Positions 17,228-27,699 are shown, counted from the stretch's first letter. The stretch is 64,000 nt of DNA from Sporosarcina sp. E16_8 (GCF_017347095.1 NZ_JADPRZ010000001.1:62001-126000); one strand, 5' to 3'. Numbers and translations: made by a program. Notes: generated by a model from the sequence alone, not told the origin.

Positions 17228-17552
17228 TAGTCCACCCCCGGTTATATTCGTTGAGCAGCCCGGACACTTTTTTAGCAAAACCATTGTCCGTTAGCGCAAG
17301 TACGACCCGCGACTCTTTTCCTACTGCATGTCCAAGCTCTTCTCGATTCCCAAAAACATGCTTCTCAACGTTGTAAAACGTACTTTTATCAGTTAATTTT
17401 TTCATCGTATTTTTAGAGGCGTCCTCTGAAATAATCACAAGACGCGCTTTGCCGGCACGAATCTCCCGAACAACCAAATCTTCACCCATAATAAGCATTC
17501 TTGCCCGCGCCGCCATGCCAAGCATTTGATAAATCTTTTTCGGATCTGTCAT
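17175..17552 (-). CDS. ylxQ: L7Ae-type ribosomal/RNA-binding protein YlxQ, 125 aa
   Basis: L7Ae/L30e/Gadd45-fold protein, a likely RNA K-turn binder, always between ylxR and inf[16 protein letters not shown] and the central [12 protein letters not shown] support the family. It is about 25 residues longer than B. subtilis YlxQ (100 aa); the extra charged tail overlaps the first 17 codons of infB in another frame. Its ATG overlaps the rnpM stop (ATGA). Confidence 0.9.
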   Translation of the reverse strand: MTDPKKIYQMLGMAARARMLIMGEDLVVREIRAGKARLVIISEDASKNTMKKLTDKSTFYNVEKHVFGNREELGHAVGKESRVVLALTDNGFAKKVSGLLNEYNRGWTNDENTGTRIRETSESDE

Positions 17553-17827
17553 TTTAATGCCTCCCGGCGGATCGCGTGGAGAAGATCCTCGAATACCTGT
17601 TCAGGTACGGCCGTCCCGAGTTGACTTTCAATCGATCTGTTACGGCGCGCGGATTCAACTGCTTCTTCGGATTTTGACACATATGTCCCTCGGCCTGACT
17701 TCTTGCCAGTGAGATCAACTGAAACTTCCCCTTCTTTCGGGCGAACAATGCGTATCATTTCCTTTTTAGGGAACATATTGCCTGTCGCCGCACATTTACG
17801 CAGAGGAATTTTTTTCATGTTTGTCAT
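17549..17827 (-). CDS. rnpM: RNase P modulator RnpM (YlxR, DUF448), 92 aa
   Basis: Small RNA-binding protein; the B. subtilis homolog binds RNase P RNA and modulates its activity. IPLRKCAATGNMFPKKEMIR and SGRGTYVSKSEE are the DUF448 signature. Shine-Dalgarno AGGAAGGATG lies upstream; the start could also be the ATG three codons later. It lies between nusA and ylxQ. Confidence 0.9.
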   Translation of the reverse strand: MTNMKKIPLRKCAATGNMFPKKEMIRIVRPKEGEVSVDLTGKKSGRGTYVSKSEEAVESARRNRSIESQLGTAVPEQVFEDLLHAIRREALK

Positions 17828-17845
17828 GTGTATTCATCCTTCCTC

Positions 17846-19042
17846 TCAGTCTTCGTTTTCCGTATCCGTATACAGATCAATTGCTTCAGTTCCAACATCT
17901 TCTGTCACTTCATCTTCAACGAAGTATGGATCGCTTTCGTTAGCGTCTTCATCCAAATTGACTTGTTCTATGATTAACGCACTAGTAGCTGACGGATAAA
18001 TTCCAAGTTCACGTGCATCCGTTTCACTCTTAATGTCGATTTTCCATCCCGTCATCTTGGCAGCAAGTCTAGCGTTCTGACCACGTTTCCCGATAGCAAG
18101 TGACAATTGATAGTCTGGTACTACAACCGTTGTTGAACGGTCTTCTTCATTTACCTGAACGTCAATTACTTTTGACGGACTTAGTGCATTTGCTACAAAT
18201 ATAGCTGGATCCTCTGACCATTCGACGATATCGATTTTCTCGCCATTCAGTTCATTTGATATCGATTGAACGCGGGCACCTCTTGCACCTACACATGAAC
18301 CGACCGGATCGACTGCATCATTATTCGTATGAACTGAAATTTTAGAACGATCTCCGGCTTCTCGTGCAATCGACTTGATTTCAACGATGCCTTCAAAGAT
18401 TTCAGGAACCTCAACTTCAAACAACCTGCGGAGAAGTCCAGGATGTGTTCTAGAAACAAACACTTGCGGACCACGTGATGTACGTTCAACTTTTGTAATA
18501 TATACTTTGATACGATCATGGGGTTTATACGTTTCTGTCGGAATCTGTTCTCCTACTGGTAAAACCGCTTCCACTTTTCCAAGACCGACATACAAGTTTC
18601 GTGCGTCAAGACGTTCAACAATACCGTTGACGATATCATCTTCCCTGTCGACGTACTCTTCATAGATGATGCCACGTTCCGCTTCCCTCACACGCTGCGT
18701 AACAACTTGCTTCGCGGTTTGTGCTGCAACACGACCAAAATCGCGTGGCGTCACTTCTTCTTCAACAACATCCTCAAGTTCATAAGATGGATTGATTTTA
18801 TGTGCATCTTCAAGACTAATTTGTAGACGCTCATCTTCGACTTCTTCGACAACGTCTTTTCTTGAATACACTTTCATCGTTCCTTTATCAAGGTTCAAAT
18901 CAACGCGCACGTTTTGTGCCTGATTAAAATTGCGTTTATATGCGGTAACAAGTGCCGCTTCGATTGCTTCTACTAATACGTCCCTGGAAATACCTTTTTG
19001 TTTTTCTAGGGCTGTCAATGCATCGAGTAGATCACTACTCAT
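17846..19042 (-). CDS. nusA: Transcription termination/antitermination factor NusA, 398 aa
   Basis: Binds RNA polymerase and stimulates pausing and intrinsic termination. The N-terminal domain begins MSSDLLDALTALEKQKGIS, followed by S1, KH1 (VGARGARVQSISNEL) and KH2 (AIGKRGQNARLAA) domains and an acidic C-terminal tail of about 40 residues. ATG at 19042 sits 7 nt after AGGAGT; an in-frame ATG three codons upstream overlaps the Shine-Dalgarno spacing. It is second in the operon after rimP. A promoter-proximal terminator in the leader suggests NusA autoregulation. Confidence 0.96.
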   Translation of the reverse strand: MSSDLLDALTALEKQKGISRDVLVEAIEAALVTAYKRNFNQAQNVRVDLNLDKGTMKVYSRKDVVEEVEDERLQISLEDAHKINPSYELEDVVEEEVTPRDFGRVAAQTAKQVVTQRVREAERGIIYEEYVDREDDIVNGIVERLDARNLYVGLGKVEAVLPVGEQIPTETYKPHDRIKVYITKVERTSRGPQVFVSRTHPGLLRRLFEVEVPEIFEGIVEIKSIAREAGDRSKISVHTNNDAVDPVGSCVGARGARVQSISNELNGEKIDIVEWSEDPAIFVANALSPSKVIDVQVNEEDRSTTVVVPDYQLSLAIGKRGQNARLAAKMTGWKIDIKSETDARELGIYPSATSALIIEQVNLDEDANESDPYFVEDEVTEDVGTEAIDLYTDTENED

Positions 19043-19064
19043 GTTAATCACTCCTACTATTCAA

Positions 19065-19541
19065 TTATGCGGAAAAGTCGATTGCCAAACGGGCAAGTGC
19101 AATTTTATCCTGGTCGATTACAACCGTTAATTTTCTCGTCTTAATGCGCATTTCAACTTCTGCGCCCTCGGGACCATATGCCAACAAATAACCTTCGAAC
19201 TCTTTCATATCATTAATGGCTTCGTACGTTTTAATGAATACGAACTGTCCAATTGCTTTTTGAAAATCTTCTTCCTTCTTCAACGGACGCTCTGCACCTG
19301 GTGAAGACACTTCAAGAAAATAGTTTTGCGGAATTGGATCAGTACGGTCAAGCTCTTCACTTAACTTTTCACTAACTTGAGAGCACTGATCAATATCGAT
19401 GCTTCCGTTAGGTGTATCAATATAGACCCGTAAAAACCAATCTCTTCCTTCTTTAACGAACTCTACATCGACAAGTTCCAATTCTAGTTCCTCTACAATT
19501 GGGCTGGCGATTTTTGCGACTTCTTCCGTAATATTACTCAT
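19065..19541 (-). CDS. rimP: Ribosome maturation factor RimP, 158 aa
   Basis: Assists assembly of the 30S subunit. IASPIVEELELELVDVEFVKEG and the central FLEVSSPGAERPL motif identify it, and length is typical. It is the first gene of the nusA-infB operon. Its ATG follows GGGAGGGG and has a long leader of about 230 nt, which holds a terminator and, 23 nt before the start codon, a structured repeat also found before flhA. Confidence 0.95.
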   Translation of the reverse strand: MSNITEEVAKIASPIVEELELELVDVEFVKEGRDWFLRVYIDTPNGSIDIDQCSQVSEKLSEELDRTDPIPQNYFLEVSSPGAERPLKKEEDFQKAIGQFVFIKTYEAINDMKEFEGYLLAYGPEGAEVEMRIKTRKLTVVIDQDKIALARLAIDFSA

Positions 19542-19564
19542 CTTACCCCTCCCGAAATATTAAT

Positions 19565-19649
19565 CAAATACGCCTCGGCGTATTTGCGTCCAGATTTTGT
19601 ATCGTGCTTGCACGATAAACTACACTACAAAATCTGTGACATCCGCCGG
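19565..19649 (-). repeat. Structured element upstream of rimP (pairs with the one before flhA)
   Basis: Minus-strand order: CCGGCGGATGTCA, CAGATTTTG, an inner hairpin ATCGTG/CACGAT, CAAAATCTG, GACG, then a 10-bp hairpin CAAATACGCC / GGCGTATTTG. The same order occurs at 44888-44750. It lies wholly within the transcribed leader of rimP. Confidence 0.75.
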
Positions 19650-19712
19650 AGGCTTTAACCAACTTCAGTATGCGTTTGGACACAGCACTGAAATTGGTTA
19701 AAAAACAGTACA

Positions 19713-19743
19713 GAACAACAGAAAAGAGCGGGAAATCCCACTC
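19713..19743 (-). terminator. Promoter-proximal leader terminator (attenuator) of the rimP-nusA operon
   Basis: Minus strand GAGTGGG, loop ATTT, CCCGCTC (7 bp with one G-U), then an interrupted T-tract TTTTCTGTTGTTC. It lies about 30 nt behind the predicted start site of the operon promoter and about 180 nt before rimP. A short stem with an imperfect T-tract is the type of terminator helped by NusA. Confidence 0.65.
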
Positions 19744-19776
19744 TTTTTGCGCAAGACTATTACAAAAGTTGTTCCC

Positions 19777-19805
19777 ATCATACCATACGATATTTGCTGG
19801 TGCAA
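19777..19805 (-). promoter_or_regulatory. SigA promoter of the rimP-nusA-infB operon
   Basis: Minus strand: TTGCAC (19805-19800), 17-bp spacer ending TGG (extended -10), TATGAT (19782-19777). Confidence 0.8.
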
Positions 19806-19869
19806 ACAAACCGAACAAGAAGCGTTTGGTTTGTTTGTATAATTCCCTCTCACTTTGCGGGGATTATAC
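19803..19869. other. Two consecutive hairpins between polC and the rimP promoter
   Basis: The first is a perfect 10-bp stem CAAACAAACC / GGTTTGTTTG (19803-19837) whose arm overlaps the -35 box of the rimP promoter. The second is GTATAATTCCC / GGGGATTATAC (19837-19869) with one wobble. They may end polC transcripts; the T-tract is weak. The gap 19542-19922 contains nothing else beyond the items listed. Confidence 0.55.
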
Positions 19870-19922
19870 AATAGATGCCCAACAATACCCTTTATTGCAA
19901 ATGAAAAAACGTAGTGCAAATA

Positions 19923-22900
19923 CTAGAAGAGGGACAACTGATTCGCTTCAGGCATGCCTTCCAAACAACCTAAGGCGTCCAAATACTCGACAATTGTCTT
20001 CGAAACACGGCCGCGCTGCTGTAAATCTTCTTTCGAAAGAAACTCTCCATCTTTCCTTGCTTCAACAATTGAATTCGCAACGTTCGTCCCAAGAGACGGA
20101 ACTGAATTAAATGGCGGAATTAGTATATTGCCTTCAATTAGGAATGTTGTGGCGTCAGATTTATACAAATCCGGTCTTGCCAATGAAATACCGCGTTCCC
20201 ACATTTCCAGTGCAATTTCAAGTACGGTGAGCAAACTCTTCTCTTTCGGCGTTGCATCTAGCCCTTTTGCATTAATTTCTTTAACTTGTGCCCGTATCGA
20301 CGCCGATCCCTTCGTCATGGTCAGTAGATCAAAGTCAGTTGCCCGTATTGTGAAGTATGTTGCATAGTACAAAATTGGGTGATGCACTTTGAAGTATGCG
20401 ATGCGCAGCGCCATCAATACATAGGCAGCCGCATGCGCTTTCGGGAACATGTACTTTATCTTTTTACATGATTCGATATACCAGTTAGGCACGCTTTGAG
20501 CTTTCATTTCCGCTTCAAACTCCGGTGTCAATCCACGGCCTTTACGGACAAATTCCATAATCTGAAAAGCCATTGATGGATCTAATCCTTGATAGATTAA
20601 ATACACCATAATATCATCACGACAACCGATAACATCTTTCAGTTCGCATGTTTTGTTCTGGATCAATTCCTGTGCATTGCCGAGCCAAACGTCCGTACCA
20701 TGAGATAATCCCGAAATTTGAATCAGTTCCGAAAACGTCGATGGCTTCGTCTCTTCAAGCATCTGCCGAACAAACCTTGTCCCAAACTCAGGTACACCGA
20801 GCGTCCCCGTCTTACACCCTATTTGCTCCGGAGTGACGCCTAGTGAAGATGTACCGCTGAATAATTCCATGACGCCTTTATCATCCGGTGGAATCGTCAG
20901 TGGATCAATTCCGGATAAATCCTGCAACATTTTAATCATCGTCGGATCATCATGACCGAGAATATCGAGTTTCAGCAAGTTATTGTCAATGGAATGGAAG
21001 TCGAAATGAGTCGTCTTCCAGCTCGAATTCAAATCATTCGCCGGAAACTGAATGGGTGTAAAATCGAATATATCCATATCATCGGGAACAACAATTATTC
21101 CGCCGGGATGCTGCCCTGTATTCCGTTTAACGCCAGAACACCCTTGTACAAGGCGATCAATTTCAGCGCCGCGGAAGTTCAAATTATTATCATTCATATA
21201 GCCGCGTACATAGCCATAAGCCGTCTTCTCAGCGACTGTTCCGATTGTCCCCGCACGGTAAACAAAATCTTCACCGAACAGTTCCTTGGTATAATTATGG
21301 GCATGCGCTTGATAATCGCCGCTAAAGTTAAGGTCAATATCTGGCACTTTATCCCCATTAAATCCAAGGAAAGTTTCAAATGGGATATCCTGACCGTCTT
21401 TTTTGAACGGCGTTTCACATATTGGGCACATTTTGTCAGGTAGATCGTAGCCAGAGCTGACAGATCCATCATCGAAAAACTCGGATTTCTTACAGGTCGG
21501 ACAAATGTAATGTGGCGGCATCGGATTGACTTCTGTGATTTCCATCATTGTAGCGACAAGCGACGAACCGACAGACCCCCGAGACCCAACCAAATACCCC
21601 TCATCCAGCGATTTCTTCACAAGCTTGTGTGAGATAAGGTAGATAACTGCAAAGCCGTGACCAATAATTGATTTTAATTCTTTTTCAATGCGCGCTTCGA
21701 TGTTTTCCGGCAATTGCTCACCATAAATTCCGTGTGCCATCGAATACGTCAATTCGCGCACATCTTCGTCCGCCCCTTCGATTGTAGGGGTATAAAGATC
21801 ATCCTTGATTGGTTTTACGTTCCCGATTCTAGCTAAAATTGCATGCGGGTTGTCAATGACAATTTCCTCAGCAACTTCTTGACCGAGAAACGCAAATTCC
21901 TCCAGCATTTCATCCGTCGTTCGGAATTGAACTGCCGGTAGGGAATGCCTGTTCATCGGATTGGCTCCACCTTGTGATCGGACAAGTACTTGGCGGAATA
22001 CCGCATCCGTTTCATCAATGTAATGGACATTTCCTGTTGCACAAACCGGTAGACCAACCTTTTTACCAAGCTTGATCAGTTTGCGCATAATGTCTTCCAT
22101 ATTCCACTCATCGCGAATCAATTCAAGTTCAAGCAGATGCGAATAAACCGGTTTTGGATGTACCTCCAGGTAATCGTAAAACTTCGCAATCTCCTCTACT
22201 TCTTCGATAGGTTTCTGCATAAGCCCTTCGAACACTTCACCTTTATCACAACCAGAGCCGACAAGCAGCCCTTTGCGGTATTTAACAAGCAATGAACGTG
22301 GTATCCGCGGAATACGGTAAAAATAATTCATATGTGAGTAAGAAACGAGTTTGAACAGGTTTTTCAATCCTTCATCATCAACCGCTAAAAGCGTACAATG
22401 CGATGGCCGAGACCGTTTGTAGACGTCACCTTCACCTATATGGCGATTAAAGTCATCCAAGTATTCGATACCTTTGCCTTCCGCATCTTTCAACAAACGG
22501 AGGAACAGATGTGCAGTCGCTTCGGTATCATAGATCGCTCGGTGAGCCTGAGTCAGTTCGATTCCGAACTTTTTAGCTAGCGTACCTAGCCGGTGATTCC
22601 CCATTTCTGGGTACAAGAAGCGTGCTAGTTCGAGCGTATCGATAACTGGGTAGGCCGCGGCTTCCAAGTCTGCCTTTTTACATGCTTGATAAAAGAAACC
22701 CATATCGAACTTCGCATTATGGGCTACAAGAATCGAATCGCCTATAAACTCTATAAAGTCCTTCGTGACATCCTCAATTTCCGGTGCATTTTTCACCATA
22801 TCATCGGTAATTCCCGTCAGCCTGGTCGTTGTAGAAGATAATGGGTGATGCGGATTTGAGAACCTTTCGAACGTCTCTATAATCTCACCATTCTTCACCC

Positions 22901-24233
22901 TAACTGCAGCTAGCTCGATGATTCTGTCATACACCGCTGAAAGTCCTGTCGTCTCAACGTCAAATACAACAAATGAATCGTCTTCAAGTTTTCTATGCTG
23001 TTCTTCAAAAACGATAGGTACTCCGTCATCCACCAAATTTGCCTCTAGGCCAAAAATGACTTTCACACCATGTTTTTTCCCTGCGTTATAGGCCTCCGGA
23101 AATGATTGAACGTTCGCGTGATCTGTAATTGCGATAGCGGGGTGTCCCCATTTCGCTGCTTGTTCCACAAGTGCAGATGCTGATACAACGGCATCCATCT
23201 GACTCATCGTCGTGTGCGCATGCAATTCAATCCGTTTTCGATCCTTCGGCGCCTTGTCTTGCCTGATAATAGGCGACACTTCCATAACGTCTTGCGCCAT
23301 CATAATAAGATCACGTACGAACGTATCGTTTTGAATTCCACCGCGAGCACGAATCCATGCCCCTTTTTTCAACGTCTTCATCATTTCTGCATCTTCGTTA
23401 TCACGCGAGAACATTTTCACAAGAATCGAATCCGTGTAATCCGTCACTTTAATCGTCAACAGTGAGCGTCCACTACGAAGTTCCCGAACATCCGTGTCAA
23501 ATACATAGCCTTCTATCGTCACGCGACGTTCCTCGTCTTGGATATTCTGAATTTCAAGCATTGGCTCATCAGGTTTGATTGGCGTTCCGAGACGAAATGG
23601 CCCAGATACATTGCCATTTTCTTTCTTGGACGTTTCCCTTGTTTTCAAATCATCAAGCGCTTTTTGACCGAGTGCTTCTTCTTCCGCTAGCCGTTGTGCC
23701 ATAAACGCTTCACGGGCAGCTTCGGCTCCGCTATCTTCCTCTGTCAATTTGAAATCGACGACAGGCCGCGGAAAACCAAATGATGTATAGACATCCGCGA
23801 TGAGTTCTGCATATTTGCCTTTCATCATTTGAAGTTCCAAATCACTTGTACAAGAAAGCGTCATTTTTCCACCGGTCATGACCGGTTTTTGCCCAATAAG
23901 ACGCTCTCTGATTGGCGGAGACATATCCCTCAACTCTTCGATGATAAACGGCCAATAATCCGTTAGTAATTGCCCATCTACTTCCTGATTTTTGGATGTA
24001 ATATGAAGCTTCACCGTTGCAATGGCCGCAAATGTTTTATTCACACGCTGTGAAAATACTGTATAGACATTTGCAGGTAACGGCTTTTCGAGCGTTAAAT
24101 TAAATTGCCACACTCTCGATTTCCGGTGAATGTTCACGCGGTTAAGTTCCGCATGTTCAAAGTGAATGGCATATTGATCATCTGTCATTTCGATTTGCTG
24201 CAGCAAGATATATAATTTATTTATAGCGTCCAT
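19923..24233 (-). CDS. polC: DNA polymerase III alpha subunit, PolC type, 1436 aa
   Basis: Main replicative polymerase of low-GC Gram-positives with built-in proofreading. In order: N-terminal and OB regions (to about 330), first part of the PHP domain ([14 protein letters not shown]), inserted DEDD exonuclease with FDVETTGL near 421, rest of PHP, a zinc module (CPTC near 911, CPIC near 936), palm with [10 protein letters not shown] near 963, fingers and the C-terminal beta-binding region ending in QLSLF. Length matches PolC (1437 aa in B. subtilis). It lies downstream of proS and is separated from it by a terminator and repeat copy B. Confidence 0.98.
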   Translation of the reverse strand: MDAINKLYILLQQIEMTDDQYAIHFEHAELNRVNIHRKSRVWQFNLTLEKPLPANVYTVFSQRVNKTFAAIATVKLHITSKNQEVDGQLLTDYWPFIIEELRDMSPPIRERLIGQKPVMTGGKMTLSCTSDLELQMMKGKYAELIADVYTSFGFPRPVVDFKLTEEDSGAEAAREAFMAQRLAEEEALGQKALDDLKTRETSKKENGNVSGPFRLGTPIKPDEPMLEIQNIQDEERRVTIEGYVFDTDVRELRSGRSLLTIKVTDYTDSILVKMFSRDNEDAEMMKTLKKGAWIRARGGIQNDTFVRDLIMMAQDVMEVSPIIRQDKAPKDRKRIELHAHTTMSQMDAVVSASALVEQAAKWGHPAIAITDHANVQSFPEAYNAGKKHGVKVIFGLEANLVDDGVPIVFEEQHRKLEDDSFVVFDVETTGLSAVYDRIIELAAVRVKNGEIIETFERFSNPHHPLSSTTTRLTGITDDMVKNAPEIEDVTKDFIEFIGDSILVAHNAKFDMGFFYQACKKADLEAAAYPVIDTLELARFLYPEMGNHRLGTLAKKFGIELTQAHRAIYDTEATAHLFLRLLKDAEGKGIEYLDDFNRHIGEGDVYKRSRPSHCTLLAVDDEGLKNLFKLVSYSHMNYFYRIPRIPRSLLVKYRKGLLVGSGCDKGEVFEGLMQKPIEEVEEIAKFYDYLEVHPKPVYSHLLELELIRDEWNMEDIMRKLIKLGKKVGLPVCATGNVHYIDETDAVFRQVLVRSQGGANPMNRHSLPAVQFRTTDEMLEEFAFLGQEVAEEIVIDNPHAILARIGNVKPIKDDLYTPTIEGADEDVRELTYSMAHGIYGEQLPENIEARIEKELKSIIGHGFAVIYLISHKLVKKSLDEGYLVGSRGSVGSSLVATMMEITEVNPMPPHYICPTCKKSEFFDDGSVSSGYDLPDKMCPICETPFKKDGQDIPFETFLGFNGDKVPDIDLNFSGDYQAHAHNYTKELFGEDFVYRAGTIGTVAEKTAYGYVRGYMNDNNLNFRGAEIDRLVQGCSGVKRNTGQHPGGIIVVPDDMDIFDFTPIQFPANDLNSSWKTTHFDFHSIDNNLLKLDILGHDDPTMIKMLQDLSGIDPLTIPPDDKGVMELFSGTSSLGVTPEQIGCKTGTLGVPEFGTRFVRQMLEETKPSTFSELIQISGLSHGTDVWLGNAQELIQNKTCELKDVIGCRDDIMVYLIYQGLDPSMAFQIMEFVRKGRGLTPEFEAEMKAQSVPNWYIESCKKIKYMFPKAHAAAYVLMALRIAYFKVHHPILYYATYFTIRATDFDLLTMTKGSASIRAQVKEINAKGLDATPKEKSLLTVLEIALEMWERGISLARPDLYKSDATTFLIEGNILIPPFNSVPSLGTNVANSIVEARKDGEFLSKEDLQQRGRVSKTIVEYLDALGCLEGMPEANQLSLF

Positions 24234-24260
24234 AAGCCTCTCCTATCCCTCATTATTAAG

Positions 24261-24420
24261 AAATGCACAAGGCGCCACAAGAGGAGTAAGGCAGTCTAAA
24301 GTCGCCGCATCCTGCTGGCCTTGGCTACAGGAGGGATGTAGTTCAATCCCTCCCAACTGCATGACCTACATCCTGTAGGCCTCCGAGCGGTTGGCGCCTG
24401 GAGCTAGACACTGTTCTAGT
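24261..24420. repeat. Palindromic intergenic repeat, copy B
   Basis: Reads on the minus strand from GTCTAGCTCCAGGCGCC to GGCGCCTTGTGCATTT, with family hairpin GGAGGG / CCCTCC (24330-24353) and loop ATTGAACTACAT on that strand. It lies between the proS terminator and polC, in opposite orientation to copy C on the other side of proS. The polC promoter was not identified; it may lie inside this repeat. Confidence 0.75.
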
Positions 24421-24451
24421 ACAAAAAACGTATTCTTTCTTAGTCTTTCGA

Positions 24452-24484
24452 ACAAAAAGGGAAGTACCGACGCGCGGCCTTCCC
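24452..24484 (-). terminator. Rho-independent terminator after proS
   Basis: Minus-strand stem GGGAAG / CTTCCC with a G+C-rich inner CCG/CGG pairing, followed by TTTTTG. It lies 10 nt behind the proS stop. Confidence 0.85.
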
Positions 24485-24494
24485 TTCTCGATAG

Positions 24495-26201
24495 TTATTC
24501 AGCTATGAAAAACGCTTGTAACTTTTCAGTTAGTTCTTCTTTTTGCCATTCAGCAGTTTCTCCGGTTTGTCTAAATTTAATTTCGACAATTCCTTCTGAA
24601 GCTCTTTTTCCGACTGTAATTCGAACTGGCAAGCCAATTAAATCCGAATCGGCGAATTTAACACCTGCCCGTTCAGGACGATCATCATAGAGAACATCGT
24701 ATCTATAAGATTTTAGAACACTATATAATTCGTCAGCCAATTCTTTTTGACTTTCATCTTTAAGATTAACAGCAATAAGATGGATATCAAATGGCGCAAT
24801 CTTCTTCGGCCATTTCAAGCCGTACTCATCATTGTACTGTTCTGCAACAGCTGCAAGTATACGGGAAACCCCAATGCCATAACAGCCCATGATATATGGT
24901 TTCGATCTACCGTTTTCATCTAGGAAAGTTCCACCCATTGGCTCGCTATATGTCGTGCCTAATTTGAATACATGTCCAAGTTCAATTCCTCTAGCAAACT
25001 TAATCGTACCGTTGCCATCCGGAGATGCATCTCCTTCGAGGATGAAACGAAGATCTTCATAGCGATCCACAGCAAAATCACGTTCTGGATTGACATTCGT
25101 CAAATGGAAACCATCTTCGTTCGCTCCGCATACACCATTTACGATTGATGCGATTGAGTGATCTGCAATCACTTTGAGATCAAGAGGAAGTTTAAGAGGC
25201 CCAATGGAACCTACCCCACAAGAAAGAAGTTCAGTAACATCACCTTCAGCAGCGAATTCAACTTCTGATGCACCCAGTACATTTTTCAGCTTAATATCAT
25301 TGATTTCATGATCACCACGACAAAGAACTGCAATTAGCTCATCATCTGCCTTGAAGATAAGTGTCTTAATAAGACGAGTTTCATCAACATTAAGGAATGA
25401 AGCGACTTCGCTGATTGTTTTTTGATCAGGCGTTGCAACTTTCTCCACTTCCTGTAACGGTTCATCAAGTTTTTCATAGTTCACATTCACTTCGGCCATT
25501 TCAATATTAGCAGCATATGACGAAGAGTCACTATATGCGATTGTGTCTTCACCAATATCAGATAGCGCCATGAATTCATGCGTATCTGTACCACCGATTG
25601 AGCCACCATCTGCCAGAACCGCACGGAAATCAAGTCCAAGCCTTGTAAAGATGTTCGAATAGGCTTGCATCATTTCCTGGTATTTCTCATCAAGGCTTTC
25701 TTCCGTCGCGTGGAAGGAATACGCATCTTTCATGATGAATTCGCGTCCTCGAAGAAGTCCGAAACGTGGACGCTGTTCATCCCTGAACTTCGTCTGGATT
25801 TGGAACATTGTCAGTGGTAACTTCTTATACGATTTTACTTCATCGCGGACAAGAGAAGTAATTACTTCTTCATGAGTCGCACCGAGAGCAAATTCCCTTT
25901 TATGCCGATCAGTCATTCTGAATAGTTCAGGACCATATGAGTACCATCTTCCGGTTTCCTGCCATAGTTCCGCTTGTTGCATAGCAGGCATAAATACTTC
26001 TACCGCTTCGATTGCTTCCATTTCTTCACGGATAATTGTCTCGACTTTTTGAAGTACTTTCTTTCCTAAAGGTAGGAATGAATAAATTCCGCTTGTGTTT
26101 TGTCGGATAAAACCTGCACGCAAAAGCAATTGATGTGATTTTACATCGGCATCAGAAGGCACTTCACGCATCGTAGGTATGAATGTTCGCGATTGTTTCA
26201 T
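24495..26201 (-). CDS. proS: Prolyl-tRNA synthetase, 568 aa
   Basis: Class II synthetase charging tRNA-Pro. The bacterial-type architecture is visible: N-terminal catalytic part with [11 protein letters not shown] and [18 protein letters not shown] (motif 2), an inserted cis-editing domain (about residues 220-400, with a GDHEIND segment), catalytic motif 3 GCYGIGVSR, and an anticodon-binding C-terminus. Length is typical (564-572 aa). Shine-Dalgarno AAGGTGGG precedes ATG 26201. It follows rseP after repeat copy C and precedes polC, as in B. subtilis. Confidence 0.97.
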   Translation of the reverse strand: MKQSRTFIPTMREVPSDADVKSHQLLLRAGFIRQNTSGIYSFLPLGKKVLQKVETIIREEMEAIEAVEVFMPAMQQAELWQETGRWYSYGPELFRMTDRHKREFALGATHEEVITSLVRDEVKSYKKLPLTMFQIQTKFRDEQRPRFGLLRGREFIMKDAYSFHATEESLDEKYQEMMQAYSNIFTRLGLDFRAVLADGGSIGGTDTHEFMALSDIGEDTIAYSDSSSYAANIEMAEVNVNYEKLDEPLQEVEKVATPDQKTISEVASFLNVDETRLIKTLIFKADDELIAVLCRGDHEINDIKLKNVLGASEVEFAAEGDVTELLSCGVGSIGPLKLPLDLKVIADHSIASIVNGVCGANEDGFHLTNVNPERDFAVDRYEDLRFILEGDASPDGNGTIKFARGIELGHVFKLGTTYSEPMGGTFLDENGRSKPYIMGCYGIGVSRILAAVAEQYNDEYGLKWPKKIAPFDIHLIAVNLKDESQKELADELYSVLKSYRYDVLYDDRPERAGVKFADSDLIGLPVRITVGKRASEGIVEIKFRQTGETAEWQKEELTEKLQAFFIAE

Positions 26202-26240
26202 CTATGTTCCCACCTTAAGTAATGTTTTTGGAGATTCCAT

Positions 26241-26398
26241 TCTATTGTCTAGACTCCAGGCGCCAACCCCTCGAGTCGCTTCTGACCTGCCGATAAAGGC
26301 AAAGAACGCCTTTTCCGACAGGCCCTACAGCAGGGCGGGATTGAACTTCATCCCTCCTACTTGTCGGGGTTAAACGGCGCCTTGCGCTATTCTAGTCT
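26241..26398. repeat. Palindromic intergenic repeat, copy C
   Basis: Plus-strand order GTCTAGACTCCAGGCGCC to GGCGCCTTGCGC, with family hairpin at 26334-26357 (GGCGGG / CCCTCC, loop ATTGAACTTCAT). Its end overlaps the TAG stop of rseP. It is inverted relative to copy B, so proS is bracketed by inverted copies. Confidence 0.75.
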
Positions 26399-27656
26399 AG
26401 AAAAAAAAGCGCTGTATATCATTCCAGGTTACTATCAGCATAAGTAACATCAGCAAAACAATCCCTACAAAATGGACCATTCCTTCTTTTTGTTTAGCGA
26501 TTGGCTTCCCACGAATTGCTTCAAACAGGAAGAACAAAAGCCTTCCGCCGTCAAGTGCTGGTAATGGTAACAAGTTCATAATCCCCAGGTTAATGCTTAA
26601 AATTGCCGCCCAGTTCATGAGGCTATATATTCCGTGCTGTGCCACTTCCCCAGTAGCTTGGTAAATACCTACCGGGCCTGATAAGGCGTCGAATGACAAT
26701 TGACCTGTTACGAGCATCCCGAGTAATTCGGCTATTCTCTTAAACCATACAATTGTTTCTTCTACCCCATACTGTACTGCTTTTAGCGGCCCTTTCACTA
26801 CTGGGCTTGTATACTTCACGCCAATCTGGCCATATTCTTTTCCTTTTTCTTCAACTGTCTTCGGTACAACATCCATTATCACCGAATCACCGTTTCGATC
26901 CAACTCAAGCTGGAGCAGTACACCGGGACTATTTTGAATGATTTCGGCAAACTCCTGCCATGTGCCAATGGGTTTACCATCGACCCCTGTAACGTAGTCT
27001 CCATCTTCCATCCCCGCAACCTGTGCAGGATCACCGCTAACCACGCTTGTAATAATCGGCTCATACGTCGGAACACCTTGTAACAATCCGATCGCAAGGA
27101 ATATGAAAAACGCCAGGATAAAGTTAAACAATGGACCTGCAAAGATGGCCATTGCTCGACTGCCAAGGGGTTTCGATTCGAATTGGCGATCATATGGAGC
27201 AATAAGCGTTTTCTGCCCCTTCTCATAGATAACCGCTTGTCTAGATACGTTGTAACGGACAAGCTGTCCCTCTTCATCATAACCTTCGATGAACAGTTCC
27301 TTTTCTAAATCGGATGATTCTGTTTCAAGGAACAAAACATCAGGATTCGCAACATTACGGTTCAAATAAATCTTTTCAACTTCATCGGCCGCATTAATCA
27401 ATAGACCTACACGATAACCAGCCTGTAATTCAACCGTGTCAAAGTCTTCTCCTGCCATCCGAACATAACCGCCAAGCGGCAAAAGTCGGACTGTATATAA
27501 CGTTTCGCCTTTTTGAATACCAATAATTTTAGGGCCGAATCCAATTGCGAATTCACGCACCATAATTCCAGCCTTTTTCGCAAACAAGAAATGTCCTAGT
27601 TCATGAAAAAAGACCAAAGTACCGAATACAATTATAAACGAAATAACGGTTTCCAT
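26397..27656 (-). CDS. rseP: Site-2 protease RseP/RasP, 419 aa
   Basis: Intramembrane zinc metalloprotease that cleaves anti-sigma factors and signal-peptide remnants. HELGH at residues 18-22 lies in the first membrane helix and ALDGGRLLFF in the last third supplies the other zinc ligand. A PDZ domain with VAGMEDGDYVTGVDG lies in the middle. Four hydrophobic segments are visible. Length matches B. subtilis RasP (422 aa). It lies between dxr and proS as in relatives. Confidence 0.95.
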   Translation of the reverse strand: METVISFIIVFGTLVFFHELGHFLFAKKAGIMVREFAIGFGPKIIGIQKGETLYTVRLLPLGGYVRMAGEDFDTVELQAGYRVGLLINAADEVEKIYLNRNVANPDVLFLETESSDLEKELFIEGYDEEGQLVRYNVSRQAVIYEKGQKTLIAPYDRQFESKPLGSRAMAIFAGPLFNFILAFFIFLAIGLLQGVPTYEPIITSVVSGDPAQVAGMEDGDYVTGVDGKPIGTWQEFAEIIQNSPGVLLQLELDRNGDSVIMDVVPKTVEEKGKEYGQIGVKYTSPVVKGPLKAVQYGVEETIVWFKRIAELLGMLVTGQLSFDALSGPVGIYQATGEVAQHGIYSLMNWAAILSINLGIMNLLPLPALDGGRLLFFLFEAIRGKPIAKQKEGMVHFVGIVLLMLLMLIVTWNDIQRFFF

Positions 27657-27699
27657 GAAAAACCACCTTCACTGACCTCTTAGGCCGTTTCTAAAAAAC

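Noticed and set aside
24261-26398. proS as cargo of a composite transposon
   Set aside because: The flanking repeats encode no transposase, no target duplication was seen, and the gene order rseP-proS-polC is ancestral in Bacillales.
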